A DNA stretch of 64,000 bases from Bartonella schoenbuchensis R1 (GCF_002022685.1 NZ_CP019789.1:992001-1056000), one strand, 5' to 3'; positions 33,011 to 43,229 are shown, numbered from the stretch's first letter. A program made the numbers and translations. Notes: generated by a model from the letters alone, not told the origin.

Positions 33011-33757
33011 ATGTCTACTCATATGATCGAAATGAAAAACGTTTCCAATTGGTACGGCGAAGTTAATATTCTTAAAAATTGCACAACCAATATTAATAAA
33101 GGGGAGGTTGTGGTAGTTTGTGGACCATCAGGTTCAGGGAAATCAACCTTCATTAAAACCATCAATGCCTTAGTACCTTTTCAAAAAGGCGAAATTTGGA
33201 TTAATGGTGTACCAGTACACTCAAAAAAAACAGATTTACCTAAATTGCGCAGCCATGTGGGAATGGTATTTCAACATTTTGAGCTTTTCCCACATTTGTC
33301 TGTCACGGAAAACTTAACAATTGCGCAAATTAAAGTTCTAAAACGCAGTAAAAAAGAAGCACTTGAGCGTGGTTTATTGTATCTTGAACGTGTTGGACTT
33401 ATCGAACATAAAAATAAGTACCCCGGTCAGCTTTCAGGAGGCCAACAGCAACGTGTTGCTATTGCACGAGCTTTAACTATGGACCCACTTGTTATGCTTT
33501 TTGATGAACCAACCTCTGCCTTGGATCCCGAAATGGTAGGCGAAGTGTTAGACGTTATGATCAACTTAGCAGAAGAAGGTATGACAATGATTTGCGTAAC
33601 CCATGAAATGAGTTTTGCGCAAAAAGTATCAAAGCGCGTAATTTTCATGGATCAAGGAACAATTTTTGAAGATTGTTCTTCAGAAGAATTTTTCTCTGAT
33701 CCACAAGCTAGAACACCACGTGCACAAGAATTTTTATCAAAAATTCTCAATCATTAA
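33011..33757 (+). CDS. gltL: Glutamate/aspartate ABC transporter ATP-binding protein GltL
   Basis: ATPase subunit that powers the GltIJK importer from the cytoplasm. Walker A is GPSGSGKST, the Q-loop is [10 protein letters not shown], the signature is [15 protein letters not shown], Walker B is [14 protein letters not shown], and the switch histidine is in CVTHEMSFA. Length 248 aa, standard for polar amino acid transporters. ATG with AAGGA upstream. It is the last gene of the glt cluster. Confidence 0.95.
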   Translation: MSTHMIEMKNVSNWYGEVNILKNCTTNINKGEVVVVCGPSGSGKSTFIKTINALVPFQKGEIWINGVPVHSKKTDLPKLRSHVGMVFQHFELFPHLSVTENLTIAQIKVLKRSKKEALERGLLYLERVGLIEHKNKYPGQLSGGQQQRVAIARALTMDPLVMLFDEPTSALDPEMVGEVLDVMINLAEEGMTMICVTHEMSFAQKVSKRVIFMDQGTIFEDCSSEEFFSDPQARTPRAQEFLSKILNH

Positions 33758-33792
33758 CTGTTACATTGTGTATCTAAGTCATTTTATTGTGA

Positions 33793-33826
33793 GTCTATAC
33801 ATAAAACCAAAATTTTATGTATAGAC
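33793..33826. terminator. Perfect 14-bp hairpin between convergent gltL and exoR
   Basis: GTCTATACATAAAA (33793-33806) and TTTTATGTATAGAC (33813-33826) are perfect complements around a 6-base loop, 36 bases after the gltL stop and 32 bases past the exoR stop. The A-rich and T-rich inner ends would suit termination on both strands, although no T-run follows outside the stem. Confidence 0.6.
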
Positions 33827-33857
33827 ATTAGAGGTATATTATCGCAAATAAAATTAC

Positions 33858-34646
33858 TTAAGAATTATCTTTTTCAAGAATATCAATAGCTAACGACATC
33901 GCTGTACGCCGTTCAAATTCATCACAAATAGCAAAAGCTCGTTCTTGCATAGGACGAATCCAACTTTTGTCTTTTGTGTTAGCCTTTTCATAAGCTGCAG
34001 TTAACATTGCTACACCACGAACTGTTTCCCCTGCTTGAAACAACATATTTCCGAGCATAGCCTGAGCAGAAGAATTTCCTTTCTTAGCTGAAAGCTGAAA
34101 CCATCGAGCTGCTTGTACAGGATTTTTTTCCCCACCCTCACCTTTTAAAAGCATGCTACCTAGATAATATTGAGCTTGAGGATTTCTATAATTCGTTGCA
34201 GCCTGCGTATAAAGATCAACTGCATAAGAAGGATCAGCTTTTACAGGCGAATCAGGAATACCTTTTCTAAGATATCCCGCAAGCTTAACTAATGCATCAG
34301 AAACATAACTTTCATTTTCCGAGCCAGGATCAGCACCTTTTTCAACGATATATGCAAAAAAATTATATGCCTTATAATCATTTTCAGGCACACCATCGCC
34401 ATTTGCATAAATATAACCAAGTTTCCAATTTGCACCAATGTGGCCCATATTAGCGGCATAATGTAAAGCTGAAATAGCTTGATCTGTTTGTCCATTTTTA
34501 TAAGCAGACATACCACGCTTAAAAAAATCAGATGAACGGTTAGTTACTTTCTGGGAAACGCTTACATCCGCTGCACAAGCAGTAGAAAGCACCCCTAAAG
34601 TAATAGCCATCGTAGCTATTTTGAACATTTTAAAGCTATTTATCAT
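33858..34646 (-). CDS. exoR: Exopolysaccharide/virulence regulator ExoR (periplasmic Sel1-repeat protein)
   Basis: In rhizobia and Brucella, ExoR is a periplasmic repressor that binds the sensor ExoS/ChvG and is degraded to release the response. This 262-aa protein has a signal peptide (cleavage after about ACAA), then Sel1-like repeats: AISALHYAANMGHIGANWKLGYIYANGDG, SYAVDLYTQAATNYRNPQAQYYLGSM and ARWFQLSAKKGNSSAQAMLGNMLFQAG (positions about 58-215). GSENESYVSDALVKLAGYLRKGIP and the near-C-terminal RRTAMSLAIDIL match ExoR as I recall it. An unrelated Sel1 protein is possible but less likely. It stands alone, convergent with gltL. Confidence 0.82.
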   Translation of the reverse strand: MINSFKMFKIATMAITLGVLSTACAADVSVSQKVTNRSSDFFKRGMSAYKNGQTDQAISALHYAANMGHIGANWKLGYIYANGDGVPENDYKAYNFFAYIVEKGADPGSENESYVSDALVKLAGYLRKGIPDSPVKADPSYAVDLYTQAATNYRNPQAQYYLGSMLLKGEGGEKNPVQAARWFQLSAKKGNSSAQAMLGNMLFQAGETVRGVAMLTAAYEKANTKDKSWIRPMQERAFAICDEFERRTAMSLAIDILEKDNS

Positions 34647-34840
34647 TAAAAGTTATCCAATCTCATTACGCCATCGGTGCCACTACAAGTCTTAAAAAAA
34701 CATGTATTTAAAATGCATTACCTTTTTAAAATAAAAATAAAGTATTATATAATTTCAATTTTAAAAACACGTAATGAAAAAAATATTAAATGTATCACAT
34801 TTAAATAATTTTTGACTTTCATAAAAATGAAAAATTTTAA

Positions 34841-37563
34841 TTAAACCAAGCGCTCTAAAGCAAGCGATGTTTTGTTCTTTGCAGCACGCAGTTCTATGAT
34901 TCTTTTACGTTCAATTTCAACAACTTCTGGTTTTGCATTCTCTATAAACTTTGGGTTATTTAACCTAACTGATATTTTTTCAATATCTTGTTCAATTTTA
35001 TTAATATCTTTCATCAAACGGGCACGTTCAGCATTTAAATCAATTAACTGCTCCAGCGATAAACAAAAAGTCACCTCTCCTAAAACAATTTGCGCAGATC
35101 CAGATGGAATTTTATCAGAGAAACAAATCGTCTCAACACGTGCTAATCTTTTAAGAATAGTATCATAACGCTGCACACGTTCTTGTATTGTCCCCTCCCC
35201 CTCTATAATAATAAGAGGTGCTTGTGCAGCCGCTGGAACATTCATTTCAGAGCGCACAGAACGAATTTCACTAATAACATCAATGAGCCAATTAACATCG
35301 ATTGCAGCTTCTTCATTTACAAATGTTATCTGTGGCCATTGCGTCAATGCCAACATATTTTCACGTTTTGTGCCCGACATTGTTGTGAGAGACCACAATT
35401 TTTCCGTCATATGAGGCATAAAAGGATGCAGTAGTTTATAAACTTCATCAAGAACCCAAGCAGTACATGCTTGCGCTTCTTTTTTGGAATCTTCGTCTGA
35501 ACCTTGAAATACAGGTTTAAGAAATTCAAGATACCAATCGCATAATGTATTCCAAACAAATCGATAAAGTGCGCTAGCAGCCTCATTAAATTTATAGCTC
35601 TCAATACCAGCAGTCACTGCCGAAACAGTTTTGGATAATTCTGTTACAATCCAACGATTAAAAGTAAGTTTTGCTTCTTCCGGCTTAAAAGGCAAACCAT
35701 GCCTAACCCCATTCATTTCTGCAAATCGAGTGGCATTCCATAATTTTGTAGCAAAATTGCGATAACCTGCAACGCGCGAAGGATCAAGTTTTACATCACG
35801 CCCCTGCGCTGCCATAATAGCTAAAGTGAAACGTAATGCATCTGCACTATATTGATCAATAAGTTCTAGTGGATCAATAACGTTTCCCTTCGACTTTGAC
35901 ATCTTTGCACCCGTATGGTCCCGTACGAGAGCATGTACATAAACAGTTGGAAAAGGTACCTCACCTATAAAGTGAATACCCATCATCATCATACGGGCAA
36001 CCCAGAAAAAAATAATATCAAACCCAGTAACCGATAGAGATGTTGGATAAAACGTTTTTAATTCTGTCGTCTTTTCTGGCCAACCTAGCGTCGAAAAAGG
36101 CCACAGAGCTGATGAAAACCAGGTGTCTAAGACATCCTGATCACGCGTTAGCTGAACCTCTTTACCATAATGAGATAAAGCTGAAACTAAAGCTTCTTCT
36201 TCACTTTTTTCAACAAAAATCACACCATCAGGGCCATACCAAGCTGGAATCTGATGTCCCCACCATAATTGGCGAGAAATACACCAAGGTTGAATATTCT
36301 CCATCCAATTGAAATAGGTTTTTTCCCAACTGGCTGGAACAAATTGTGTTTTGCCTTGACGAACAGCCTCTACTGCCGGTTTTGCTAATTCTGCAGCATT
36401 AACGTACCATTGATCAGTTAAAAATGGTTCAATAGGCACTCCACTCCTATCACCATGAGGAACGGTGTGCAGATGATCATCAACACTTACAAAATAACCC
36501 CGTTCCTTCATTAAAGATATGATCCGATTTCGCGCAACAAAACGATCACACCGATCCAAATCCTCCACCAATGCTTTCAATTCGTCCGATAAGACTAAAC
36601 CATCAAAAAACGCTTCATTATCACGCAAAAAAACTTCAGCCTTTTGCGTTAAAATATTGATTAAGCGCAAGCCATTTCTCTGCCCTACTTCAAAATCATT
36701 AAAGTCATGCGCTGGTGTAATTTTTACAGCACCACTTCCCTCTTCAGGATCAGCATAAGAATCACCAACAATTAATAACTTGCGACCAACAAGTGGTAAT
36801 ATAGCATTTTGACCTATAAGATTTTTATAACGATCATCTTCAGGATTAACCGCAATGCCTGTGTCACCAAGCATTGTTTCAGGCCGCGTTGTCGCAACTG
36901 TTATAAAAGTTGTTGAATCATTTGGATCAAAAACTTTACCTTCAAGCGGATATCTAAAATGCCACAAATGACCTTTTACTTCTTTCGAATCCACTTCAAG
37001 ATCTGAAATAGCCGTTAATAACTTGGGATCCCAATTAACCAAACGCTTGTCTTTATAAATCAACCCTTGCTTATAAAGTGTAACAAACACTTCACAAACA
37101 GCTTGAGACAGCCCCTCATCCATTGTAAATCGTTCACGCGACCAATCACATGAAACACCAAGACGCCGTAGTTGATTAACAATGATGCCCCCCGTCTCAC
37201 GACGCCATTTCCAAACACGTTCGACAAATTTTTCTCTACCCATTTCTTGACGTGTTGGTTCTTGATGTTCTGCCAATTGGCGTTCAACAACCATTTGCGT
37301 GGCAATCCCTGCATGATCCAAACCAGGTTGCCATAATACGTTTTTACCCCTCATTCGCTGAAAACGTACCATAATGTCTTGGATTGTCGTATTTAAAGCG
37401 TGACCCATATGAAGTGAGCCCGTTACATTCGGTGGGGGAAGCATAACGCAAAAAGGCTCTGAACCTGGTTTTGAACCAGCCCCCGCCTTAAAAACACCAT
37501 GAGCCTCCCACTCTTTTGCGATCTGTGGCTCTATGGAAGCGGCATCATAGTTTTTTCTATCAT
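34841..37563 (-). pseudogene. valS: Valine--tRNA ligase, with a frame break close to the start
   Basis: Class I synthetase that charges tRNA-Val. The intact frame from 37561 downwards has the HIGH-type motif in MLPPPNVTGSLHMGH, the editing domain (ATTRPETMLGDTGIAV), KMSKSKGN, and a C-terminal coiled coil (LNAERARLMKDINKIEQ). The first ATG in that frame lies inside the PPPNVTG motif, but the frame is open upstream as NYDAASIEPQIAKEWEAHG until a stop, with no start codon. ATG 37563 reads MIEKT in the +1 register. Adding one A to the A6 run at about 37552-37557 joins them into a 907-aa ValS of normal length. A sequencing indel is the likely cause because the gene is essential. Confidence 0.88.
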
Positions 37564-37729
37564 TCTTTTACCCACTTACTCATAACACCACTAAAAAACG
37601 TAACTTACACCTAATACCCAGCAAACATTATTCGCAAACGTCACCCACTTAAAATGGCCTTATAAAATTACAAACCAATTTTTACAATAAAAGGAAAATA
37701 CCAAATGACTAAAAGTAACAAACAAACAC

Positions 37730-38296
37730 TTAAGGTAATTTCTTAATTGTCTTGACGATTTCTTCACGCAAAATCTTTTCAACAAAAACAGGCAATTGAC
37801 GCTGTAACCACTCCGCTATAGCCGGGCGTAAAATATCCTCTGCCATTCTCTCTGCAGAAGAGATAAAATATGGAGATAGTTCTATACAATCAGAAACTGT
37901 ATTTTCTTGCTGCGATACAAATGCCTTAGTATTATACTGTTTTGTTTTATGAACAGAAGCCTGTTCTTCGGAAGAAAGTTTCGTTGCTTGTACACTCATA
38001 CTAACTGTATTATCCTCTACATTTGTGTTATCTTGCACTTGAGACAGAGAAAAATCTTGGTTATCAGAGGAAAAGCCAATACGGTCAGCCAAAGCTTTCA
38101 TTGCATCATCAACTGACAAAGTGGTTTCACAAACATCTTCTGAAGATACCTCTGAGTGTTTTTCAGAAGAAGCATCAGCAAGGGTCTCATTTACAAAATG
38201 ATCAGCCTGAACTGCATTCTCTTCAATGATTTCACGAATAGATGTTAAAATCTCATCCATACTTGGCTCACGTAACGCATTTGAACTCTGTACCAT
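37730..38296 (-). CDS. popZ: PopZ-family polar organizing protein (DUF2497)
   Basis: PopZ forms a polar matrix that anchors the chromosome origin and cell-cycle proteins in alphaproteobacteria. The 188-aa protein has the short N-terminal helix REPSMDEILTSIREIIEEN, a long acidic low-complexity linker (about 30-135), and the C-terminal oligomerisation helices AERMAEDILRPAIAEWLQRQLPVFVEKILREEI (139-180). The start has AAGAGG upstream. It lies between the tolC-family gene and valS, the usual place in Rhizobiales. Confidence 0.88.
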   Translation of the reverse strand: MVQSSNALREPSMDEILTSIREIIEENAVQADHFVNETLADASSEKHSEVSSEDVCETTLSVDDAMKALADRIGFSSDNQDFSLSQVQDNTNVEDNTVSMSVQATKLSSEEQASVHKTKQYNTKAFVSQQENTVSDCIELSPYFISSAERMAEDILRPAIAEWLQRQLPVFVEKILREEIVKTIKKLP

Positions 38297-38455
38297 ATTA
38301 AAAACCTCTTAAAAACGCAAAACAATGCATCAGTGTAATAAAAGAATTATAAGATTGCCATACGAAATATGATGCCACACACAACTTTCTTTCCTTAGTT
38401 AAGTGAATTTCCCCACTTAAAAGAAACTACATGTAAACAATATATTTTTCAATAT

Positions 38456-38494
38456 GATTAGCATTTTGATTTGTTTACCCCCTAAATGCTAATC
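38456..38494. terminator. 11-bp inverted repeat between tolC-family gene and popZ
   Basis: GATTAGCATTT (38456-38466) and AAATGCTAATC (38484-38494) are perfect complements with a 17-base G/C-containing loop, 25 bases past the stop codon of the tolC-family gene. There is no clear T-run, so it may be a 3'-end stabiliser rather than a terminator. A second small stem, TTAAGTG/CACTTAA, lies at 38398-38420. Confidence 0.5.
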
Positions 38495-38518
38495 ACTATA
38501 CACACATAGCTTATAGTT

Positions 38519-39811
38519 TCAGCGAGTATATTTAACCGTCCTCAAACCTAAATAATTTGCAGTCAATTTTCCAATAGAAGATTGAACACTATAGCTTGCA
38601 ACCACAACATCCCGTTCTGCAATTGCCAGTGCAATTTGAGCATTAATCAACTGAGTTCGAGAGTTCAAAACATCTAATGTAGTTGCTTGCCCCACTCGGT
38701 TTTCTTGAATACGACCTTTAAGAGCAATTTCAGCAGCACGAACACTCTCACGATAAGCAATAACAGACGCACGCGCACCCTCTAATTGAAACCAGGCAGC
38801 AGTTAATGCTTGTCTTACACCATTTTGAGCTACAGTAAGTTGGAGACGAGCCTGTTCAAACTGCTCTTTTGATTGACGAACCTGCGCAGATGTACGTCCA
38901 CCTTCAAAAATTGGAACACTCAATGAAACCCCGACCGATTGAGAAACCCCATTCTCACCAGGGCCACTATAAATTCGATTATAAGATACTGTTGTGGAAA
39001 AATCTACTTTAGGAAGCAAAGCCCCCTCTTTTGCTTTTACATTATAAGAACTGGCATCAGTCAAATATCTTGCATAAAGAATCGCTGGATGCATGATATC
39101 ACCAACTCGATAACCAACATCAAGATTCTCCGGAAGCTCTGTCGCCACTGGTGGGCGTTCTAACTGTGTAGGATCTGAACCAATGATTTGACGATAAATG
39201 GCTTCCATTGCCTTCACATCAGCACGAGCGAGACTAAATTCAGAAACAGCTACAGAACGCGCTGCCTGTGCTTGAGCAAAATCTACATGAGCCCCTTCCC
39301 CTACATTTAACCTTGCTTCATTTGAACGAACTTGTTCTTCAAGAGCAGCCAAATTTTCTCGACGAAGATCAGCAATACGACGTGCTTTATACACATTAGC
39401 ATATGCTGTTACAGCATCCAAAAACATATTTTGTTCAGCATTGCGAAGATATTCACGTTGCGCTTTTGTTTTAACTTGAGCTGAAAAAAATGTATTTTGT
39501 GTCACAAAACCGTCAAATAATCTTTGACTTAACCTTATTCCTACAGATCCAGAAACATTATGAGAACCCATTACAAGCTTATTCCGGACATAGGTCCCAA
39601 TCCCTTCAATTTGTGGTAAAAAATTTGAGCGTGCAATGACCATATCATCATCTGATATACGTACACCAGCACGTTCGCTATTTAACTTGGCATTATACAC
39701 ATAAGCTTCAGCTAAAGCATCTTTCAACGTACCAGCATGAGCAGATCCTGATATAAAAACATCCAGTACTAGCAACAAACATGCCTGAAGTTTTTTATTT
39801 ATTTTAAGCAC
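38519..39811 (-). CDS. tolC: TolC-family outer-membrane efflux channel
   Basis: Outer-membrane trimeric channel of type I secretion and drug-efflux systems. A signal peptide ends at about residue 26 (SGSAHAG). Two repeated outer-membrane efflux domains follow: TLKDALAEAYVYNAKLNSERAG and NVKAKEGALLPKVDFSTTVSYN ... AQVRQSKEQFEQARLQL. It ends with the conserved VGQATTLDVLNSRTQLINAQIAL. Length 430 aa. The GTG start at 39811 has AGGAT 8 bases upstream. It follows pcm on the same strand. The pump it serves is not in this window. Confidence 0.9.
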   Translation of the reverse strand: MLKINKKLQACLLLVLDVFISGSAHAGTLKDALAEAYVYNAKLNSERAGVRISDDDMVIARSNFLPQIEGIGTYVRNKLVMGSHNVSGSVGIRLSQRLFDGFVTQNTFFSAQVKTKAQREYLRNAEQNMFLDAVTAYANVYKARRIADLRRENLAALEEQVRSNEARLNVGEGAHVDFAQAQAARSVAVSEFSLARADVKAMEAIYRQIIGSDPTQLERPPVATELPENLDVGYRVGDIMHPAILYARYLTDASSYNVKAKEGALLPKVDFSTTVSYNRIYSGPGENGVSQSVGVSLSVPIFEGGRTSAQVRQSKEQFEQARLQLTVAQNGVRQALTAAWFQLEGARASVIAYRESVRAAEIALKGRIQENRVGQATTLDVLNSRTQLINAQIALAIAERDVVVASYSVQSSIGKLTANYLGLRTVKYTR

Positions 39812-39869
39812 ACTATAAATCCTAAACTTACCACATAACTCTTTGCATATTCATGGATGAAATTAAATA

Positions 39870-40544
39870 TTAAAACATAAAATCGAATGTCTTTAAAAAA
39901 CCAGGAAGGGGTTTGACAGCAAGGTTAAAACTACGACGAACTGAAATAACCTTGTCTTCTTTTATGTAAATTTGTGCAACACCCGCGCCACCATGCCCTT
40001 CAACCACAACAAGACGCCCACCTTCTTTCATTTGATCAAAGATACCATCAGGAATAAAATCAACAGCACCTTCGATAAAAATCACATCATAAGGCCCCTT
40101 AGCAGCATAACCTTGTTCTAACGGTCCATGGACAACAACCACATTATCACACTGATGATATTTTAAAAGTTTATCTGCTTGTTCTACAAGCGTTTTATTA
40201 CTTTCCAACGCAACAACAGACCCAGCAATCTTTGAAAATAATGCTGCACAATAACCACTATTTGCACCAATATTTAGCACGCTATCTGATGGCTTTATAG
40301 CTGCAAGTTGTAGCAATTTTGCTAAAGAGGCAGGCTTCATCAAATAGCATGCACGCAAATCATCTTGCGCTGGAAAAACAACGATATCTCCATCAAGATA
40401 ACTTAAATCTTTAACGTCTTCTGACACGAAATCTTCACGCGGCACCGTTAAAAATGCCTCAAGAATCGATAAATCCGTTACATCTACTGTACGAATTTGA
40501 TTGTCAACCATTTTGCGGCGAAGTTCTGCAAAATCTGCAACCAT
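39870..40544 (-). CDS. pcm: Protein-L-isoaspartate O-methyltransferase family protein
   Basis: Methyltransferase of the PCMT fold, which in the type enzyme repairs isoaspartyl residues using S-adenosylmethionine. MVDNQIRTVDVTDLSILEAFLTVPRE is the N-terminal block. The SAM motif reads VLNIGANSGYCAAL where the classical enzyme has VLEIGTGSGY, and VVHGPLEQGYAAKGPYDVIFIEGA follows. At 224 aa it is normal length for the Rhizobiales form found upstream of tolC. Whether that form repairs isoaspartate is uncertain, given the altered SAM motif. Confidence 0.85.
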   Translation of the reverse strand: MVADFAELRRKMVDNQIRTVDVTDLSILEAFLTVPREDFVSEDVKDLSYLDGDIVVFPAQDDLRACYLMKPASLAKLLQLAAIKPSDSVLNIGANSGYCAALFSKIAGSVVALESNKTLVEQADKLLKYHQCDNVVVVHGPLEQGYAAKGPYDVIFIEGAVDFIPDGIFDQMKEGGRLVVVEGHGGAGVAQIYIKEDKVISVRRSFNLAVKPLPGFLKTFDFMF

Positions 40545-40742
40545 AACCAGTTTTTTCTCCTAATGCATAACAAAAACCACAATCAAAATGGCGGTAATAA
40601 ATGTCCTTTATTGTGAATGTGACAAAAAAGCATGTTACAGTCAATAATAAGATTCTAATTGCGCTAATTTTCCATATAAAGGTAACTTCACTCAAAAAAT
40701 TAAGAATACTATTCAATAAAAATTATTTTAATCAAAATTAAG

Positions 40743-40816
40743 TGGAGGCCTCGCCCGGAATCGAACCGGGATACAAGGATTTGCAGTCCTCTGCGTAACC
40801 ATTCCGCCACGAGGCC
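40743..40816 (-). tRNA. tRNA-Cys (GCA)
   Basis: Folds as a cloverleaf: acceptor GGCCTCG/CGAGGCC, anticodon loop CTGCAAA with GCA, T arm CCCGGTTCGATTCCGGG, U73 discriminator as usual for tRNA-Cys, and encoded CCA. Confidence 0.96.
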
Positions 40817-41001
40817 TCGTCAATAAATATCAAAATTGTCAATAAGGGAAGGCAATGCATCCGTCAAGATACAGTAATCTTTCTTGGATCCTTTTTATTC
40901 TTTTTATACAATTTTTGATTTTTTTAAAAAAAAGTAATTTTACCCTTTGCAAATGAATATTGCTTTGCTATAGCCCTTGCACTAAAATAAATTGGTGTTA
41001 T

Positions 41002-41076
41002 TCCTCGGTAGCTCAGTGGTAGAGCAACCGGCTGTTAACCGGTTGGTCGCTGGTTCGAATCCGGCCCGGGGAGCCA
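41002..41076 (+). tRNA. tRNA-Asn (GTT)
   Basis: Acceptor TCCTCGG/CCGGGGA, D arm AGCTCAGTGGTAGAGC, anticodon loop CTGTTAA with GTT, T-loop GGTTCGAATCC, encoded CCA. It is divergent from tRNA-Cys, 185 bases away, and borders the accessory ATPase gene. Confidence 0.96.
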
Positions 41077-41173
41077 TTTATTTTTCCTCTATAACCTATT
41101 GATTTTATTGATATTTATTGAAGTTAGAGACAAAACAATAAGGCTAGGAAATAAGATTTTCTAATATAGCTTG

Positions 41174-42568
41174 TCAGAGAATTTTCTGTATTAAATTAAT
41201 GGCTTTTTCGATAGAATCAGCAAGAGGACCAGTCTCTTTAATAAAATTATAAAGTCGTGAAAATCTTTCTTTCCGGTTATTACCAAGATGTTTAACGCAA
41301 TTCATCACAAGTTTCTGTAAAAAAGGCTCAACTGATCTCGACACTTCGTCGCTGCTGTTATCCAATTGAGAAATTTTGCTGCATAGAATTTTAGGATGAT
41401 CGCAATCAGACGCTTCATTGCGAACAATAAATAAATTATCCACTTTAGTCTCCTCAATCAAATAAGGAGAATGAGTAGAATAAATCACGCTATTGTTGTC
41501 AGACCCTGATAATTTCTGCAAAGATTGTAATATTTTTTCTTGGGGATGGATATGTAGATTACTTGCAGGTTCATCCAACAAGAAAATTGTTCCATTTTTG
41601 CTCCTATTGGTACGAATATCTGTAAGCACTTTAAAACAAAAGAACCAACGGCACCCTTTACTTCTTTCATGTAAAGAAAAAGTGCGACCGTTAGCTTTGA
41701 CCTTTAAACAATAATCTAGAAAATTGGGATTTGATCCTGTTACTGTTTTTATGCTAAAGCTATCAAATACAGTTTTTCCTCCTGTAATGTCTTCCCAATC
41801 TTTGGTAACAACACTATTAAGATAATTATTCATAGAAGATAGACGTTGATCAACTACGTCTTCATCATCACAATCAACGACATCACGTTGAAAATTAATA
41901 TCCAATTCAGTTTTCCCCCCAGTTTGATGTTTATGAGCACCAATCAGTAAATCATTAAAAATATTATGCCATAAAAGGTTTTTTTTATCGTTCAACAAAC
42001 TGTCCTGTGTTAATTCTTTATTTGAATCTTGAGCTGCAGTTTTTAAAAACCTAATTTTATTAGCCACATCAAACATAAAATCATCATAATAGACGATTTC
42101 AGGAATATGGTTCTGTATATAATCTAAAAGAGTTGTTACTGTTTTATCTCCATAATCCTTATTGTTGATCATTACACGCTTTTCTGTGCAAAAACTATTA
42201 ACAAATGAATATGCAAAAGATAAATTTAGTTGGTTATTTTCAGAGAAATCATCTTTGATTTTTTTCAGTGTGTTAAGCTTAGCTAATTTTTCAATCTCCG
42301 CTTCATCTACTAAAATTGTGGCAGATAAGATAATACCTTTATTAAAATAACCTATTTTAGGACGTATAGAAGCAAGCTCTTCATCTGTTAATTGTTTCCC
42401 TAAACATAACTGTGATAATAGGTAAACACCCTGCAAAGTTGTTGTTTTTCCTGATTCATTATTCCCCATCAGAATAAAAGGAAAACGTCTATCTCCCCCT
42501 GAGAGATCTATTTCCACAGGTTAGCCTATCCCTTTGAAATTTTCTAATTTAAATGAAATAAATATCAT
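41174..42568 (-). pseudogene. AAA/ABC-type ATPase (OLD/RecF-like), interrupted by a stop at codon 16
   Basis: SMC/RecF-type ATPase of unknown role; relatives occur in phage-defence and DNA-repair loci. ATG 42568 has AAGGG 5 bases upstream and reads MIFISFKLENFKGIG, then TAA, then PVEIDLSGGDRRFPFILMGNNESGKTT in the same frame. The stop thus splits the first beta strand from Walker A (GNNESGKTT). A GTG at 42517, just after the stop, could re-initiate a 447-aa protein. The signature-like HERSKGCRWFFCF, Walker B GTIFLLDEPASNLH and switch VIYSTHSPYLIEE are intact. No Toprim or HNH nuclease domain follows, so this is not a complete OLD nuclease. A single C-to-T change (CAA to TAA) would explain the stop. 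It stands alone beside tRNA-Asn. Confidence 0.75.
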
Positions 42569-43229
42569 AATACCCTTCAGTGTATCTTTAAAAAACAATG
42601 TTTTATGGTTGTTATTATAGAATAAGAGTATTTTATTAGTATATTTTAAAGTAATTCAATACAAAAATACTTAATTTTCTTGAAAACTACTGTTTTAAAT
42701 GTGGAAATATATTATAATTATACATTGCATCCATAAAACATGCAAAATAAGGATCAGTAAAAAGTGATAAATGCTATCTACTTCATAAAACGAGACATCA
42801 CTTTGCTTTCACACTTTGATAGATTTTCATACTTTGGTGAGTAATGATCACTTTTGAAGCATTTTTTTTCTGCTTCTGTAAGTTCTGTCTGTTTTTCAGT
42901 TTTTCTTCTGAATTTGTTTCCACCCACACAAACGTTTTCCATGTGCATCAATTTTAAAATGCCTCTTGTTAAGCCTGAACTGATGCTATCCAAGTTCACG
43001 TTTAATGTATAATTATGCCTTTGAATGAAATATCAAAGTAAATGTCTATTTTTCTTGCACAGATTAGAAAAATTTTAGGGAAGAAAAAGTTTTAATTTAA
43101 AGACATATTACAATAGAGTTTTGCTCATCATATTAACGTAATATAATAGACAAATTTTGAGCAAACAAAAAAATACAAAACGTTTGATATTTGTTTTATT
43201 TTTGAAGCATGAGAAGAGGTTATTGCTTT
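42569..43229. other. Spacer between the ATPase and the hemin-binding protein gene
   Basis: Very AT-rich. A minus-strand frame of 73 codons (42778-42999, GTG start) contains a lysine/cysteine-rich stretch, KFRRKTEKQTELTEAEKKCF, that is more complex than random AT-rich translation. It lies upstream of the ATPase on the same strand and could be a small gene or a fragment. I do not recognise it and see no convincing ribosome-binding site. Confidence 0.3.

Noticed and set aside
41174..43000. Complete defence system at the ATPase locus
   Set aside because: The ATPase carries a stop codon, has no Toprim domain, and no nuclease, reverse transcriptase or toxin partner lies beside it.
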